DNA of 64,000 nt, taken from NCBI GenBank assembly GCA_033032865.1, contig JAWHQI010000065.1, positions 1,364,001 through 1,428,000 on the forward strand, read 5' to 3'. The notes beneath the pieces are model-generated. The model was not told where the DNA came from and did no database searches. It saw only the letters and a program-made list of their open reading frames with translations. Made by a program: the position numbers and the translations under genes. The stretch comes from Dactylorhiza incarnata. Lineage: Eukaryota > Streptophyta > Magnoliopsida > Asparagales > Orchidaceae. This document shows, one piece after another, positions 63,251-64,000 of the stretch (position 1 is its first letter; every line of letters begins with the position of its first letter).

Positions 63251-64000
63251 TGTTGGAACGATATGCTTCCTTTAAGAGGAGGGGGGAATAAGGATTATTA
63301 AAAATTACATATTTTTCTTTTCTTGAAATCTACTGCGAAACAATATAAGAGATTAAAGCACACCAGAAAAAAGGTTTTAGAATTTTAAAATAAAAGAAAA
63401 AATCCAAAACATCTTTATAAATATCTTTTCATAATACAAAATTTTGATCTTGATGATCCTAAGATCAGAGGCGATGAAAATGTAATCTTGACATTTTATA
63501 CACGGGCTCTTACCCAACAACCGGTTGGCCCTAGCCAATCTACTACCCGATTGTCATGCCACGAGACCTGCACCTAGATCTACTTGCCACACACGAGGTG
63601 AATTTCCATTCTTAGACCTACTCCTAGATCTAGTTGTCACACGTGAGGCAAATTCCCACTCAATACAAAGATAGGAAATCAAAGATCAAAACACTAAAAA
63701 TACAAAAGAGATAGATAAAACTTTAGTAGAATGCTCTCTAGAATCTGATGTCGAAGGAAGATAGAGAAGAGCCGCTCAAAATCATCGTCATAGAACTCGA
63801 GCACTTCGCTTGAATGATGTCATTTTAGCGTCCATCTTCCTTCATATTGATGTCGTTGAGAGTTGGGAGTAGTGAAGGCTCTTCGGGCAGTTGGGTCAAC
63901 CCTTCCTCTAAGAATATTCGTGCTGGAATCCAGATCCCGAGAGAATAAATGGTATTTATACTTCTTTGGGAGCTATCAAAAGCGATAGTAGCCATCGCTG
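63251..64000 (-). mobile_element. 5' LTR of Sirevirus-like copy 4, running off the window
   Basis: The LTR edge in plus reading is TGTTGGAACG. A pyrimidine-poor stretch with GGAGGGGGGAATAAGG follows, then AT-rich sequence to the end. It is not alignable by eye with the copy 3 LTR. No ORF of interest. Confidence 0.6.

Overview
The window is a block of nested LTR retrotransposons from a large, repeat-rich flowering-plant genome. I infer a plant from the element families (Ty1/copia Sirevirus type, Ty3/gypsy chromovirus, Tat and Athila-type elements, a MULE-like DNA transposon). I see no single-copy host gene, rRNA or tRNA gene. The species cannot be told from the sequence.

Layout, left to right. 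Positions 1-2917 are the right end of a gypsy-type LTR. It abuts a decayed minus-strand Sirevirus (copy 1, 2918-7945). That copy's reverse transcriptase is split by a 1.08 kb MULE-like transposon at 3674-4755, with 18-bp terminal inverted repeats and a 9-bp target duplication. A second minus-strand Sirevirus (copy 2, 8106-18870) follows. It is split by a non-autonomous element at 8491-14505 (TSD TCTTG), whose body is mostly tandem repeats plus a scrap of gag. Next come two copies of one gypsy LTR in opposite orientation (18871-20361 and 21112-22571, the latter resuming at 57604-57799). A minus-strand chromovirus (22572-57598, TSD TGCTT, LTRs about 4.2-4.4 kb) sits inside the second LTR. It was later hit twice: by an Athila-type non-autonomous element in its gag (31278-37626, TSD GGAAC), and by a 15 kb Tat-lineage element in its right LTR (40252-55295, TSD TTAAA/TTAAG). 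The right end, 57800-64000, holds two further decayed Sirevirus fragments in opposite orientation, meeting at a 38-nt poly-C run.

The Tat element is the richest part. On the minus strand it has gag, protease, reverse transcriptase and two RNase H domains, plus an integrase whose catalytic core is deleted. On the plus strand, between pol and the left LTR, lie two spliced antisense genes, each with a TATAAATA box and CT-rich leader. The second resembles the plant 'putative gypsy type transposon' family (Transposase_28-like) and ends with AATAAA. The 8491-14505 element shares the Tat element's PBS, PPT, a PPT-proximal hairpin and parts of its LTR and gag, so it is probably a relative mobilised in trans.

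Three themes recur. Nearly every LTR family here carries a cluster of short palindromes, each family with its own core. Long G/C homopolymers are frequent, two of them exactly at rearrangement joints. Tandem arrays inside elements are open in both strands because their periods are multiples of three. All reading frames are mobile-element derived and most are broken.
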